Assembly (NCBI RefSeq): GCF_963678635.1 | Contig: NC_087068.1 | Coordinates: forward strand, 46,889,785 to 46,953,784 | Reading direction: 5' to 3' | From: Symsagittifera roscoffensis | Lineage: Eukaryota > Xenacoelomorpha > Acoela > Convolutidae | Length of the DNA: 64,000 nucleotides | Shown: piece after piece, positions 10,405 to 19,594 of the stretch | How the letters are laid out: each line of letters opens with the position of its first letter | How positions within the stretch are numbered: position 1 is the first letter of the stretch | The notes under the pieces: model-generated | The model's input: only the letters and a program-made list of their open reading frames with translations | What the model was told of the DNA's origin: nothing | Database searches by the model: none | Program-made: the position numbers and the translations under genes

Positions 10405-13400
10405 TTCTTTGTGTGTATCTCTCTTTCGTGTGCTTCTTTCAGCTTTCCGTGTGACTCCAGACTTCACTGATCACTGAATTGTCTCAATGCCCTGTCTCAC
10501 TGACTCTTTGTATTGCTCTGTTGTCTGTCTGCCAGTTCACTATCTTCTTTTTCCTCGTTTGTCTTTTTTTTGTGACTTTAACTGTGTCAACACTTTACAG
10601 CTTGCTCTCTCAGTATTTTTTCGTTAAGTCAACCAATCTTGACTTCTGACATTTATTTAAGCAGCTGGGCCCATAACCTTTCACAGGTTGGCAGCAAAAC
10701 TGGTAATAATTAACAGTTAAATTAGAGAGCGATAAAAGAGTAGTAAATCAACTTCTATATATATGGAAAGTTAACCGCCTTTTGCGATCTGATCTCGTGA
10801 TATGACATCGCGCGATATCGCGTGACATCGTGCGATATCCAATCATATTCTTATTTTGAACCAAAAAGTGGGAAATGACTTCTCTATAAAGTGAGAGGTC
10901 ATTTCTCCGAAACTTCACACACTCCACTCCCCCCCTCCGCCCGCTCGAAGAACAAATGGTTAGCTTGTTAACTATGCCGAGTTTCATTTGCATTCTGACA
11001 ATGTTAAAGTAGTTTTTTGAAAGTTGGAAGAAAATCTAAGGTGGGGGAGGGGGGCTGTGCAGAACAGCCAAAAATTGAGCGGCCGTGGCCGAGTGGGGCA
11101 AGGAACGCGTCGTTCAACGCAAAGTAATGAATGTCATCCCCCCTCCCCCAATCATGGTCCTGCACTGAGTAGGACCGAGGGCTAATAAAAAAAAACGTCC
11201 AAATAATAAAATAATAAATATTCAAATAACAAGAAAGCACTGCTGATGTTTTTGATTAAAACCTATATGCAATAGTTTATTAATATTCTAGGAGCAACTG
11301 AATATCTCCCTAAATAGACCAAAATAATATCGTCCAAACCAATATTTCAATGCTAAGCCGTTGGTTCCCAGCGATTCTGCTTGACCGATTTTTCGAACTT
11401 AGAAACAAGTTAGCATCCTGCATCCTAAATCGCTATAGGGGGAGGAGGATAACTTGCTCCATGTTCTAACCTAACCTACTCTGTTTTGGGAACAAGTCTG
11501 TCTTGTTTAGCACCACCACTAGTCGCATCTTCTCCAAACTAGAGGAGGACAAGATCTCGGCCAGCACCATGCACTCCGCAGTCTGGGTCTGGACTCCCTT
11601 CTGCGCATCCACCACTACAATCAACAATGTTAAATCAGCCATATTGAGCTGCTCATTTTCTGCCAGTTATACGCAAATAAAATGTACAAATTTTTGAAAA
11701 GTTAGACTAAACACATCAAATCAGTTCAACTTATGGTCGATTAAATTCGGCCGAAGAAGCGCATCAAAAATTTAAGCTATTAAGACCTAAATTAAAGAAA
11801 GTGAGAATCCTGGTTTAAGATTTCTCAGAAAATTAAAGTCTGTGGACTAGTTCATAATTGAGAGTGGAAGGCTAATAGTTTACCGAGAATTATGAGGTCT
11901 ATGATGCTGGCTCCTCCTATGATGGTCCTGATTAGAGATGCATGCCCTGGACAGTCCACGAGAGTCACTTGGATCTCAGAAGGCAAAGTTATACCCTAAA
12001 AACGAAAACTAAAGAATCAGAAACAGCAGCGCTTGCTTTTCAAGAAGCACACAATGTTCCGACCACTGCAATTGCTATAACTAGACAAATCTCAACTCAA
12101 AACTTTCTCCATAATTGTCAAAGGCAACCTAACAATGCGTCAAACAGAATACTTAATTAGCAAATTGGGCCGGAAAAATCAAATAATCATCGAAATGGGT
12201 CGAGTGATGTATCATATTGAAGCCCTTTCAATCGTGATTCGAACGACAATTAGAAACTTCCAAACATTTTTCCCAGTGTCGGGAAAAATCGGTTTGAATT
12301 TTTGAACTTTCGTCTAACTTCGAGCGAGTAAATTGAGCTAGCAGGCTTATTGTAGAAAGATAGTCGCAAATTAGTGGTACATAAGCCATGCATTTTTATT
12401 CAAGCCCTGAAAAATCTAATTAAAATAGTTTTCAAAGTTTTTTCAACTCCATTTTGAGAAAAAAAAATCGAACAAAAAATACTGCAAAATAATTGAAAAC
12501 AATCAAAAAAACATTATTGTATTTTTTTTTATAATTAGCCATTTTTGAAAAAAAAAATACTGTTTTCCAAAAAACGCTGCTTTATAACTATGAATATTTG
12601 GAAAAAAAAACAAAAATCTAGTCTTAACTTCAGATCCTTTCATCATCACAACGTATAAAAAAATTGAAATTTACGGACGGAACATTTTGAGCTAGTTGCA
12701 CATCAACCGGCTATCCTTTTGTCCCGTCTGCTCTTGTTTAACTTCAGCGAACAATCAAACAAAACAGAGTCAACAGACAATTGAAAACGTTAAAGAATAA
12801 AAAATGATTGGTTTTGAACTTTTTTTAGCACAGAAGCAAACACGACAAAAAGCAAACGCTTCATAAAGTACAATAAGAAAAAGCATAAATAAGCCTCGAT
12901 TTAGTAAAAAATCGCTACATCTGAGACTCGAACCTGCGACCTTGAGATTAAGAGTCACACACACTAAATACTCAGCCACCGAAGCTTATTAGTACACAGA
13001 AGATTAAAGATTAAACATTAGCCACAAATAAAGTACAGAACAGATGCTATGCAATTCCCAATGCTGCTGAGAAATTTCCAAATAAGTGATAACTCTCAAT
13101 GAACACTTTTATTTGCAAGTTAGGTTAGAAAAAAATAAGGTTCGCAAACTCACATACCCCCCCCCCTTAAATCCGCCCTGGGGAAGATGCTAACTTTGTT
13201 CTGAGTTCGACTTTTCAGCTAATCACACAAAAAAAACATTTAACACGCTTTCCAAATTTAATTCAAATGGAACGCTGCGATGGATGATCTTAATTTGGTC
13301 AATTGGGGGGAAGAGGTATTTCAGGATTTTAACTTGATCCTAACTTGCCTTACCTCTTGTGTGTTCAAGGGCAACATGAAAGAGGAGAACCCCAAGTCAA

Positions 13401-13548
13401 GGGTGATTCCTCTCTCTTGACTCTGTGGGTTCTTGTCGAAACAGGCAGTAGATGCAACAGTACTGAGTCGCTTGCAGAGAGATGTCTTGCCACTGTCTAC
13501 ATGACCCAACACTCCAATATTGATGTTCTTCACAGGACAGGACGTCAT
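4418..13548 (-). CDS. EEFSEC: Selenocysteine-specific elongation factor, 5-exon gene
   Basis: eEFSec is the GTPase that brings Sec-tRNA(Sec) to the ribosome at recoded UGA codons together with SBP2 and the SECIS element. I place five exons: 13548-13354, 11995-11884, 11614-11476, 6391-6126 and 5442-4418. All junctions are GT-AG and the phases agree, giving about 578 residues (human about 596). The G domain shows G1 GHVDSGKT (residue 15), RGITLDLGF, G3 VDCPGHASLIRTIIGG and G4 NKTD. Domain II starts at VDHCFSIKGQGTVMTGT across the exon 4/5 junction, and LERGLVC, GHETVM and KKETNI follow. The C-terminal domain that contacts Sec-tRNA and SBP2 ends near TLRFKKMIFA. Introns hold SINEs and a copia-type element in the intron between exons 3 and 4. 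The third donor (AG/GTTAGG) is the least certain. Confidence 0.93.
5443..6125. other. eEFSec intron 4 with tRNA-like fragment
   Basis: The intron is AT-rich. Around 5,975-6,010, read on the minus strand, a T-arm-like stretch (GTGTTCGATCCCC) resembles a tRNA 3' half, so it is probably a SINE remnant. Nothing else is recognised. Confidence 0.5.
6126..6391 (-). CDS. EEFSEC: eEFSec exon 4: end of G domain, start of domain II
   Basis: The exon is bounded by the acceptor gtatttcag and a donor after AAAG (GTGCCT). It encodes VEKVEKMKKKLRATF (compare the Lys-rich helix after the NKxD motif in other eEFSec proteins) and ends in FAVDHCFSIKG. The phase fits exon 3 (AG/G) and exon 5 (G/GT). Confidence 0.88.
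6580..6830 (-). repeat. Degenerate SINE-like copy
   Basis: The block cgacctgttgattaagagtc, followed by catctacgccacagtcgctcgg, is matched closely by 47,640-47,735, including catctacgccatagtcgcttgg. On the minus strand the second block reads like a tRNA 5' part with an A box. It is a tRNA-derived repeat; ends are approximate. Confidence 0.55.
7961..7965. repeat. Target site duplication CACTC, left
   Basis: CACTC directly precedes the left LTR and recurs at 10,920-10,924 directly after the right LTR, which sets the element ends. Confidence 0.85.
7966..8206 (-). repeat. 3' LTR of copia-type element
   Basis: This 241-bp LTR begins TGTTAAGTTTCGG on the minus strand and ends CCTGTGAAA. It contains a run of alternating palindromic blocks around 8,085-8,130 (for example CGCGATATCGCG). 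Confidence 0.9.
8207..8217 (-). promoter_or_regulatory. Polypurine tract of copia-type element
   Basis: GAAAGGAGGAG on the minus strand lies immediately upstream of the 3' LTR, the expected place for plus-strand priming. Confidence 0.85.
8245..8829 (-). pseudogene. Copia-type pol remnant after protease, internally deleted
   Basis: The frame begins with residues like LRENLVSVSKL, which in copia-type polyproteins follow the protease closely, then becomes a charged Lys/Glu-rich stretch without integrase or reverse transcriptase motifs. It ends 28 nt short of the polypurine tract. It is offset by one frame from the gag-protease ORF, so a frameshift lies near 8,820. I infer that most of pol was lost by deletion. 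Confidence 0.7.
8793..9924 (-). pseudogene. Copia-type gag-protease, frameshifted
   Basis: Copia gag forms the virus-like particle. The likely original start is the ATG at 9924: it opens FSGKEEDFLYFAEQFEARI, a typical copia gag N-terminus, but that frame is lost near 9,800. The main open frame from 9803 continues with a UBN2-like capsid region, two CCHC zinc knuckles (CFRCNKTGHIAAHC and CFSCLEIGHIARDC) and the aspartic protease active site VIDSGATCSM. A second frame change near 8,820 separates it from the pol remnant. With two frame breaks it is probably not functional, although most of gag is open. Confidence 0.85.
9925..10662. other. Copia-type leader region with CT microsatellite
   Basis: This is the untranslated leader between the primer-binding site and gag. 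It contains a pyrimidine-rich simple repeat at about 10,350-10,415 (mostly CT). No coding motif is seen. Confidence 0.6.
10663..10678 (-). promoter_or_regulatory. Primer-binding site, copia-like (initiator Met tRNA fragment)
   Basis: GGTTATGGGCCCAGCT directly follows the 5' LTR on the minus strand. By recollection, Drosophila copia has GGTTATGGGCCCAG at the same place and is primed by a 5' half fragment of initiator tRNA-Met rather than by a tRNA 3' end. Confidence 0.8.
10679..10919 (-). repeat. 5' LTR of copia-type element
   Basis: This direct repeat of 7966-8206 has the same length (241 bp) and about 5 differences by eye. The element promoter should lie here. Confidence 0.9.
10920..10924. 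repeat. Target site duplication CACTC, right
   Basis: Matches 7,961-7,965. Confidence 0.85.
11078..11200 (+). repeat. tRNA-derived element (Ser/Leu-type A box)
   Basis: The plus strand contains GCCGTGGCCGAGTGGGGCAAGG, a clear type II tRNA 5' part with A box, followed by a possible anticodon arm (gcgtcgttcaacgc). The 3' half and T arm are not recognisable, so this is a tRNA pseudogene or SINE head, not a working tRNA gene. Confidence 0.6.
11476..11614 (-). CDS. EEFSEC: eEFSec exon 3: G4 motif
   Basis: After the acceptor gattgtag the exon reads VVDAQKGVQTQTAECMVLA, then LVVVLNKTDLFPKQ with the guanine-specifying NKxD. Phase 1 in and phase 2 out match the neighbouring exons. The donor AG/GTTAGG is the weakest call in this gene model. 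Confidence 0.88.
11884..11995 (-). CDS. EEFSEC: eEFSec exon 2: G3 motif
   Basis: The exon encodes VTLVDCPGHASLIRTIIGG and continues ASIIDLIIL. The DxPGH motif is the switch II region of translational GTPases; the long identity to eEFSec proteins is distinctive. Confidence 0.93.
12000..13353. other. eEFSec intron 1 with SINE
   Basis: This is an AT-rich intron. The block caaccggctatcc near 12,705 repeats one near 193, and a SINE lies at about 12,830-13,120. A C run with taaatccgcc near 13,155 resembles ccccct...ggatccgccc near 1,075, so a further repeat family is likely. Confidence 0.5.
12830..13120 (-). repeat. tRNA-derived SINE, family 1, best B box
   Basis: On the minus strand, CGGTGGCTGAGTATTTAG is followed after about 30 nt by AAGGTCGCAGGTTCGAGTCTC, a good A box and B box pair of a type II tRNA. 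The downstream block matches the copies near 1.3 kb and 13.8 kb. It is a SINE within eEFSec intron 1. Confidence 0.75.
13354..13548 (-). CDS. EEFSEC: eEFSec exon 1: start and P-loop
   Basis: The ATG opens MTSCPVKNINIGVLGHVDSG, reaching the P-loop GHVDSGKT, then RGITLDLGF with the switch I threonine. The exon ends at GAG/GTAAGG in phase 0. An acceptor-like tttcag lies about 15 nt upstream of the ATG, so a 5' UTR intron is possible. Confidence 0.93.
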
Positions 13549-13729
13549 TCAGTCAAAATAATCTGAAATCAAACGAATGTTATATTTTTTTCATTATTCA
13601 AGAAATAATTTAGCGCGTATAGATTAGAATAAATCCTTTGAAAAAATCATTGCTAAAAATCTGATAACATGCAGGTTGAAAAGGTTATCAGAAATGGTAC
13701 AGTTGAATTATGCGTACGTTGCAATATCC

Positions 13730-14070
13730 TCGCTCAGTTGCAAAACTAGCCAGAACACGAAAAAAAGCAGCTCTAAAACAAGCAATCAGAAAAATTAGAA
13801 ATAAGCCTCGAATTAGCAAAAAACGCGGCTACGTCTCGGATTCTATTTGCGACCTAGAGATTATGATTCTCACCACTAATCACTCAGCCACCGAGGCTTA
13901 ATAAATCACAAACACTAGTCACAAATAAAGCAGAGAACAGATGCTATGAAATTTCCAATGCTACAGATCGTGATTACAACAAAAGTGCCACCAAATAAGT
14001 GAACACATTCCACTTTCAATGAACACTTATATTTGCTAGTTAGGTTAGAAAAAAAGAAGCTTCGCAAACT
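13730..14070 (-). repeat. tRNA-derived SINE, family 1
   Basis: On the minus strand, GCCTCGGTGGCTGAGTGATT is followed by a degenerate B box and the family 1 core. The tail block aataagtgaacacattccac parallels the copy at 13,080. It lies just upstream of eEFSec exon 1. Confidence 0.7.
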
Positions 14071-14849
14071 CACTGGTGTCAATAAACGAAACTGCTCTTC
14101 GCAAAAATTAACAGCTAAAGTGTCAGGCTTTTTTACCATTTGACTTTCAGTTTTGAAAAACCAAATTTACGTTGTCAAAATGTAAAGAAATTTTGCACGG
14201 TGAACAAATTAACTATTTTTCTTCACACCTTTCTTCGTAACACCACGCGTTTAGCCTTAATAACACGAAAAACAATTGAGAAAATGAAATTTTGAAATGT
14301 GGGGGGAGGGGAGTCGAAAAGCTCCCAGTATCAAAGGGGTATCTTCTGGTCGGTGTGGCATCGAATTCCTACGAAATGTTATTTTTACCGTTTTACAAAG
14401 AAGCGAAGCTGAGTTTCGCATCACTTACGACACAGCGCAAGCGTAGCATTGCAACATAGCGAAAAGAACACGAGAGGGAACAGCTAAGAAAAAAATAGAT
14501 TTCATTTGGCAAAAAATGGAAAACTATTTCGAAATAACGGTCGAAAAACAAAAACACCATCATTTATTAAGATTTTTTTATTTACCAAGCAAGCGGCCTC
14601 AAAGCCGACAATATGTGAGTAGACGCCCATCGAGCCGGGAAAAGGCCAATAATTGATGTCCGAAAAAATTTTTGGCGACTAAGTAAACTTTCTTTAGGCC
14701 ACAAACAATTAGAAAATGTTCGAAATGATAATCACATTTTGACTTTCAATCGAAAAAAGTTTGTTAATCCGATAAATCATTAGCGCAACCATCTGGCCGA
14801 AAGTATACTGAGTCAGGGTTAGTTAATTCATATATTGCAGGATTAAATC

Positions 14850-15140
14850 AACAAAGAGATGTGGCAACTAAGCCGGTATACATGCAGACAGACGAAAGTA
14901 GGCAATTCCAATGCTACCAAAAAACATCAATTTCCTACATTCTGAAAAATTAAGGTCCTGCGGGACTCATACTTCATAACTTAGGGTGCAAAGGCAACCG
15001 CATTAACTCTCAGCTAAGAGGAAGAAGCCTGGAGTTTGTTTAGCTTCTATAATAAAGCAAGGTCAACTTCTTACAGATCAGATTTATAAGAAAAGTTGTT
15101 ACCCGGAAAAGTTTAGTTCCCGATTACAAGCCGCTTGCTC
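14850..15140 (-). repeat. Probable SINE family 2 copy
   Basis: On the minus strand, CTTAGCTGAGAGTTAATGCG (A-box-like) precedes GAAGTATGAGTCCCGC (B-box-like). The flanking blocks match 1,915-2,170. Ends are approximate. Confidence 0.5.
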
Positions 15141-17749
15141 TCGCCAGTGTAATTACTTAAAAACTCAAAAAGGACTAACTAAAACTCTAGATACTACGAA
15201 ATAACACTTTATCCAAAATAACCCATGATTAAAAATTTACCTAAGCGTGTAGAAGTCAATTCACGATCTTCTGATTCTTTTACGTTAATCACTGTTGGAT
15301 CTTATTAACTATCCTCCTTATTCTACTTTTTAAAAAAATCCATCCCTCAAATGACTAATTCATGGTCTAAGCATTTTAAATTTGGCAATTTTAAATTTTT
15401 AAATTTGAACGCCATTTTATGCTAAGTAGGGAATAGTTACCAAGATCCTCAATGTTCCATCCAGATACGCTTTCGCTAAAAGATACAATATTTGCCTGAT
15501 ATACAAAATGCTCATTTTGAAAAGATAGCAAACAAAGTGGCTCATTAAAAACGGGTGAGATAAAAACTTAGTTCATCTTTCAACTTGAGAAACCAATTCC
15601 CGAAACATGTGTATTTTATATAACATAAATTAAAATATTAACAATCAATATATTTACATAAACCACAGCAAAAATTAAAATATAAAAAAGCACCAGGGAT
15701 ACTTGATTGAACTCAGCCATACTGAGCTCAGCAAAACGTAAATTTAATTTACAACTTCGTTACCTGAAAAAAATGGCACTACAAATTTGGGGTCTTATCA
15801 ATAACTCCCATCTCACTTCACCGAATAAGTAGCCTGAAAACTCATCTTCACAAAGTATAGCAAAATTTTTTTTGAAGCTTTCCCAAACACGAAATATCCA
15901 GCCTCAACTCAATAAGGAGTAAATTCTGAACCTAAAAATTTCACCGCAGAAAAAACCTATTAGTCAATAGTTTCAAATTTGTCGCGAACTAATCATCTCA
16001 ACTTGGTCAAATTAGTTTTTTTTGAAACCCCCAAACTTTACGACCAATTAGTCCAGATGAAATACTGTTTTAAATTTTGATGACAATGCACCAGACTATC
16101 AGACTGAATAAATTTCTCCGAAAAAGGTTCTAGTCAAGTAGCATTGTAGTAGTAAACTAGGCGTTAAGAAGTGAGGAGGTCACTGATTGTTTGAAATGTT
16201 TTGCATGATTTTTGGATGGAAATAGTTAGGAAATAACTCGACATTTTTTGTTTACTTAAACGAGGGGTTGGTCGTAAACAAACTTTGAACAACTCAAATA
16301 TTGCTCAAACTTTTTTGAAGGACACCAGACAATACTCCCGCAATAATTCGGGACTCCGAATTTCGAACTCAAGCTTTTCGCAAACTTAGAATACAAGATA
16401 AATTCTGTCACTTTCAAGGGGGGTAAAATCATGTCTCGTCGAATTTCGAGCATTTTCTATTTTCTCTCAGACTTCTAAAATTTAGACTCTTTATTGACAA
16501 CACCAAATGTTACAACCAAAGCCCAACCCATCCAGCCACTGTTTCACTACTCAATTTCACTTAAAATTAGCAATCGAACTTAAAATTAATGAAAAAATTA
16601 TACGAACAAACTTGCTAGAACCTTTTCCCGAAATAGGCTCTTTTCTGTCAATGTGTCCGTAAAATACATTATCAGTTTCTTCCCAGTAACTCTACAGCGA
16701 GTTCAACAACAGTCCAACCATTAAACCACCATCCAACGGCAAGTTCCATCCATATATACACCAACCTATCCATCCATCTATTTACGTTTTCTCTTAAAAC
16801 AATTCTGCTCTCAAAAACTTAACAATCGAGAACAGAAATGAGGCAGAGTTTGACAATGTGCAATTTCAAACAAATCAATTGACAGTTGAAAAAATCACAG
16901 GCGTTCAAGAAACAAGTGTGAAAATTGTTCAAGAAAAGAGACATCAATGAAATGCTCAATGAAATGAGACATTTACCTCTGTTCACAAACCAACAGAATT
17001 AGATTCGGAAGCGTGGATATAATCGGCCAAGGTGGAAGTTAAGGAACACAATTCTTCTTCTCTTTAAATATCTTTAAATGCAAACATAAGACCAAAAGCA
17101 GCTCCATCTCTGCATCGAGCAGATAGGGTAAGACCAATATTATATACCATTGATGGCTTGGTCGATTAGAATATAATTTCTGGATTGATTGTGTATTACG
17201 TAGCTCATGTCGTGTCTGGCTGAATATCACAGTACCTTCATCTCAGGGATGTGCCTCGTGATGGTTACCCCTTCAAGCGGATCACTCTTGATTATCAAGC
17301 TGATCACTCTATATGTCTGAACTCTGTTTTGAATAAAATTGATTACAAAAACTCAATTTTAGTCATCAAAGCTGGTAGTTTTACTGAATCTCTCTTTAAT
17401 ACTGCTCTCTTAATTAGAACTCTTTATTGTTTACATAAGGCAACAAACAATTGGCGTAATGGCAAAAATAATTGGCATTTGTCAAAACTCAATATAATTC
17501 TATGAGGTCTCTGAAGGTTGCTCTGAATGTTACCGAGTTTGCTATTACAGAAGTCGCTTTCCAATTGACGAGGGAAGTTCTGTACCCGAGAGTTATATCG
17601 GATGTCGTTGATCGAAGGGCGGTATTCCTGTAAAAAGTTCAGAGGCAACAGAAAGAAGTTTCGGCAGAGACTTTTAATTCAAATCAAGCTGATCACTCTT
17701 GATTATCAAGCTGATCACTCTATTGGTTATTGTTTACGCTCATCGAATT

Positions 17750-18420
17750 TATTTTAAAAAGTTATCAGTAAAGATTGGTCACTCTGTTTTCATCATCAAG
17801 CCTCTTTTTGTTTGAATACTTCTTGAATTACCACCCAGTTTCGATTTTGGATTTGTATCATTTCATCTTGTGTCTGTTTGATCGAGTTCAATTCACTTGT
17901 TACCATACATCTGCATTTTCTGCAAGTATATAGACGTTTTCAGCTATTGGCTGGCGAAGTCGGAGATTCTGACAATGTTTTCAGCATTTTCTTTAGACTT
18001 GTCATTGCAAGGTCCAAAAATTCCTCGTAATCCACAATCTGCTGTTTTTCCTAGTAGAATTCCGCCTCCGAAAAGTCTAACTGATGCTATGGCTGCAATA
18101 GCAAGGACGGGTGCTCGTTTCTGCCTTAAATTGTATTTTTGTTGTTGTTCATGAGGAAATGAGGCTGCATATTTGCGCAATGATGTAAGTTCTTGTTTTG
18201 CCAAAGAAACCTCGTTTTTACTTGATGAAGTTGCATCGCTTTTTGTGAAGTTTGAAGAGAAACCCAAATGGAAAAATAGGCTGGGTTGTTCCCACATTTT
18301 AGCGAGCTGTTTAAGGAAGTCGTCAAGCTCATCACGGATATTTAGTTCAGATTTTGGAAATGGGACTAAAAATTCAATTTATTTTATTTGAAGCTTCTTA
18401 ATGTATCTTAATTATTCAGA
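17750..18420 (-). pseudogene. Env-like class I fusion glycoprotein remnant
   Basis: The minus strand has a frame with a furin-type site RQKR followed by a hydrophobic, Ala/Gly-rich fusion-peptide-like segment (start APVLAIAAIAS), then a C-x-IFGPC disulphide loop and heptad-like hydrophobic spacing. The same order (RERR, hydrophobic stretch, loop ending FFGLC) is seen in the env at 30,834-33,218, but the residues differ strongly, so this is a different env lineage. A stop follows at 17,944 and coding-like sequence continues in other frames to about 17,780. No neighbouring gag or pol was found. It is annotated only as a broken endogenous element. Confidence 0.6.
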
Positions 18421-18433
18421 AAATGTCGAAAAA

Positions 18434-18643
18434 ATGAAAATTGCCCTGTTTTTCTTGTTTTCTCTTGTCTACTGCAGTTTTTCCTGTGAGGAAGTGTATT
18501 TGAAAGAGCAGGAAGTGTGTCTGCTTAATGCTGTGAGGGGAAAGTGCGCGAAGGAAGGGGGACCTTGTATAACGGATTGGATGGGAGTATGTGGAGATTG
18601 GAAAAAAGAAAAATTTGAAGATGCTAGAGAAGACAAAGCATGA
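18434..18643 (+). CDS. Candidate small secreted cysteine-containing protein
   Basis: This is a 69-codon frame from the ATG at 18434. The first 17 residues (MKIALFFLFSLVYCSFS) form a good signal peptide with a lysine, a hydrophobic core and a small residue at the cleavage point. The mature part of about 52 residues has five cysteines in the first 35 (starting CEEVYLKEQEVC) and a charged Lys/Glu/Asp tail. I do not recognise the family. It is the start of a divergent arrangement with the env-like remnant on the other strand, so it could be a fragment of a glycoprotein gene or a host gene. No poly(A) signal or splice site was confirmed. The opposite strand reads as low-complexity Phe/Ser, which favours the plus frame. 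Confidence 0.4.
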   Translation: MKIALFFLFSLVYCSFSCEEVYLKEQEVCLLNAVRGKCAKEGGPCITDWMGVCGDWKKEKFEDAREDKA

Positions 18644-19594
18644 ACATGAGCTTAGTGTTGTTGCCATTTTGTGTGCTATTTTTGTTTTGTGTGTTTATTT
18701 TCATTCGTGCGCTCATGTGATTTGTTTTTGATTTAGAAATTACTTTAGCTGTTGTTAGTAGTATTTGTTTGGGCTTTAGTTGTTTTAGTTAAATTTAATT
18801 TTCTTAGTGTAATCTTTGTTGACGAGAAAGGTATTTTGCAGTTTGGCCCTTTTTGCTTGCTTGCCATATTCAGAATTTGGAAAGTGCGTTCGTGCACCTC
18901 GGTGTTAATGTTTCTTCAATTTTGATCTTCGTGCACGTTTTTTTTGTATTTGCATGGTTTTGTTAGCATCTATCATAGGGTTTGTCTTGCTTCATGATAT
19001 AATTACATGTATCAGATCTTTTCAGTTAAATCAAGTTTACACCTCAATACAATAAGCTCCCATTCGAAAAGCAATGAACAGTGATGAAGGAGTTCTCGAA
19101 GGAAGATCTGGAAAGAAAAGGGTAGAAAAGCAATCAAAGGAAAAGGGTTGAAGACGTGGAAGGGCGTAGTTGAAAAAGCGAGACAAGACGGCTGAATACG
19201 TGAAAGGCGACGCTTGGTTTAAAATTCCTGTCGAGATAGAGGAACAAGAGCTGTTCAAAGTGTCAAAGAAGACGTTAAATTCCTTAAAGGTAGCTCATAC
19301 GACTGAGAAACTTCGGGCTATCTCTAACAACGTCGTTCCCGCAACCGAACGTCGTTCATGATCCAATGTTCGCTGACAGCAAAGGATGAGCTATGTCGAT
19401 GGAAAATTTGGAGTACTTGAAAGTTTGTCACTGTCCCTGGTCGATGGACTTTGTTGTGACAAGCCCTGCTTTACTGAGGGCCACGTTGAGTTGGTGGCCG
19501 ACGATAGTGTATCTAGTACGTTGCTTGGCAGGAAGCTATTCATAAAAGCAACTGAGAACAAAGCCTCAGATCTAGTCCGGCGTACTCTTACAAC

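Larger units (their letters stand above)
7966..10919 (-). mobile_element. Non-autonomous copia-type LTR retrotransposon
   Basis: Two 241-bp LTRs (7966-8206 and 10679-10919) in direct orientation flank 2.5 kb with a gag-protease coding region on the minus strand. The 5' LTR is the right one. Next to it lies GGTTATGGGCCCAGCT (10678-10663), which as I recall is nearly identical to the Drosophila copia primer-binding site, where an internal initiator-Met tRNA fragment primes. The polypurine tract GAAAGGAGGAG (8217-8207) abuts the 3' LTR. Integrase, reverse transcriptase and RNase H are absent, so the element is an internal deletion derivative. The LTRs differ at about 5 of 241 positions by eye, so the insertion is not recent. 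It sits in the same orientation as the host gene, within an eEFSec intron. Confidence 0.9.
13549..17750. other. Gene-poor AT-rich interval with SINE copies
   Basis: The interval holds a family 1 SINE (13,730-14,070), a repeat head near 14,400-14,460 and a family 2 copy (14,850-15,140). From 15,150 to 17,250 I recognise nothing. Around 17,280-17,720 the phrase gattatcaagctgatcactc occurs twice, a short local duplication. Only small frames without domains are present. Confidence 0.5.

Noticed and set aside
12890-12990. Possible functional tRNA gene
   Set aside because: The A and B boxes are good, but the acceptor stem does not close and related copies occur nearby, so it is a SINE.
18416-18667. 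Minus-strand 83-codon frame
   Set aside because: Phe/Ser-rich low complexity, a likely shadow of the plus-strand signal-peptide ORF.
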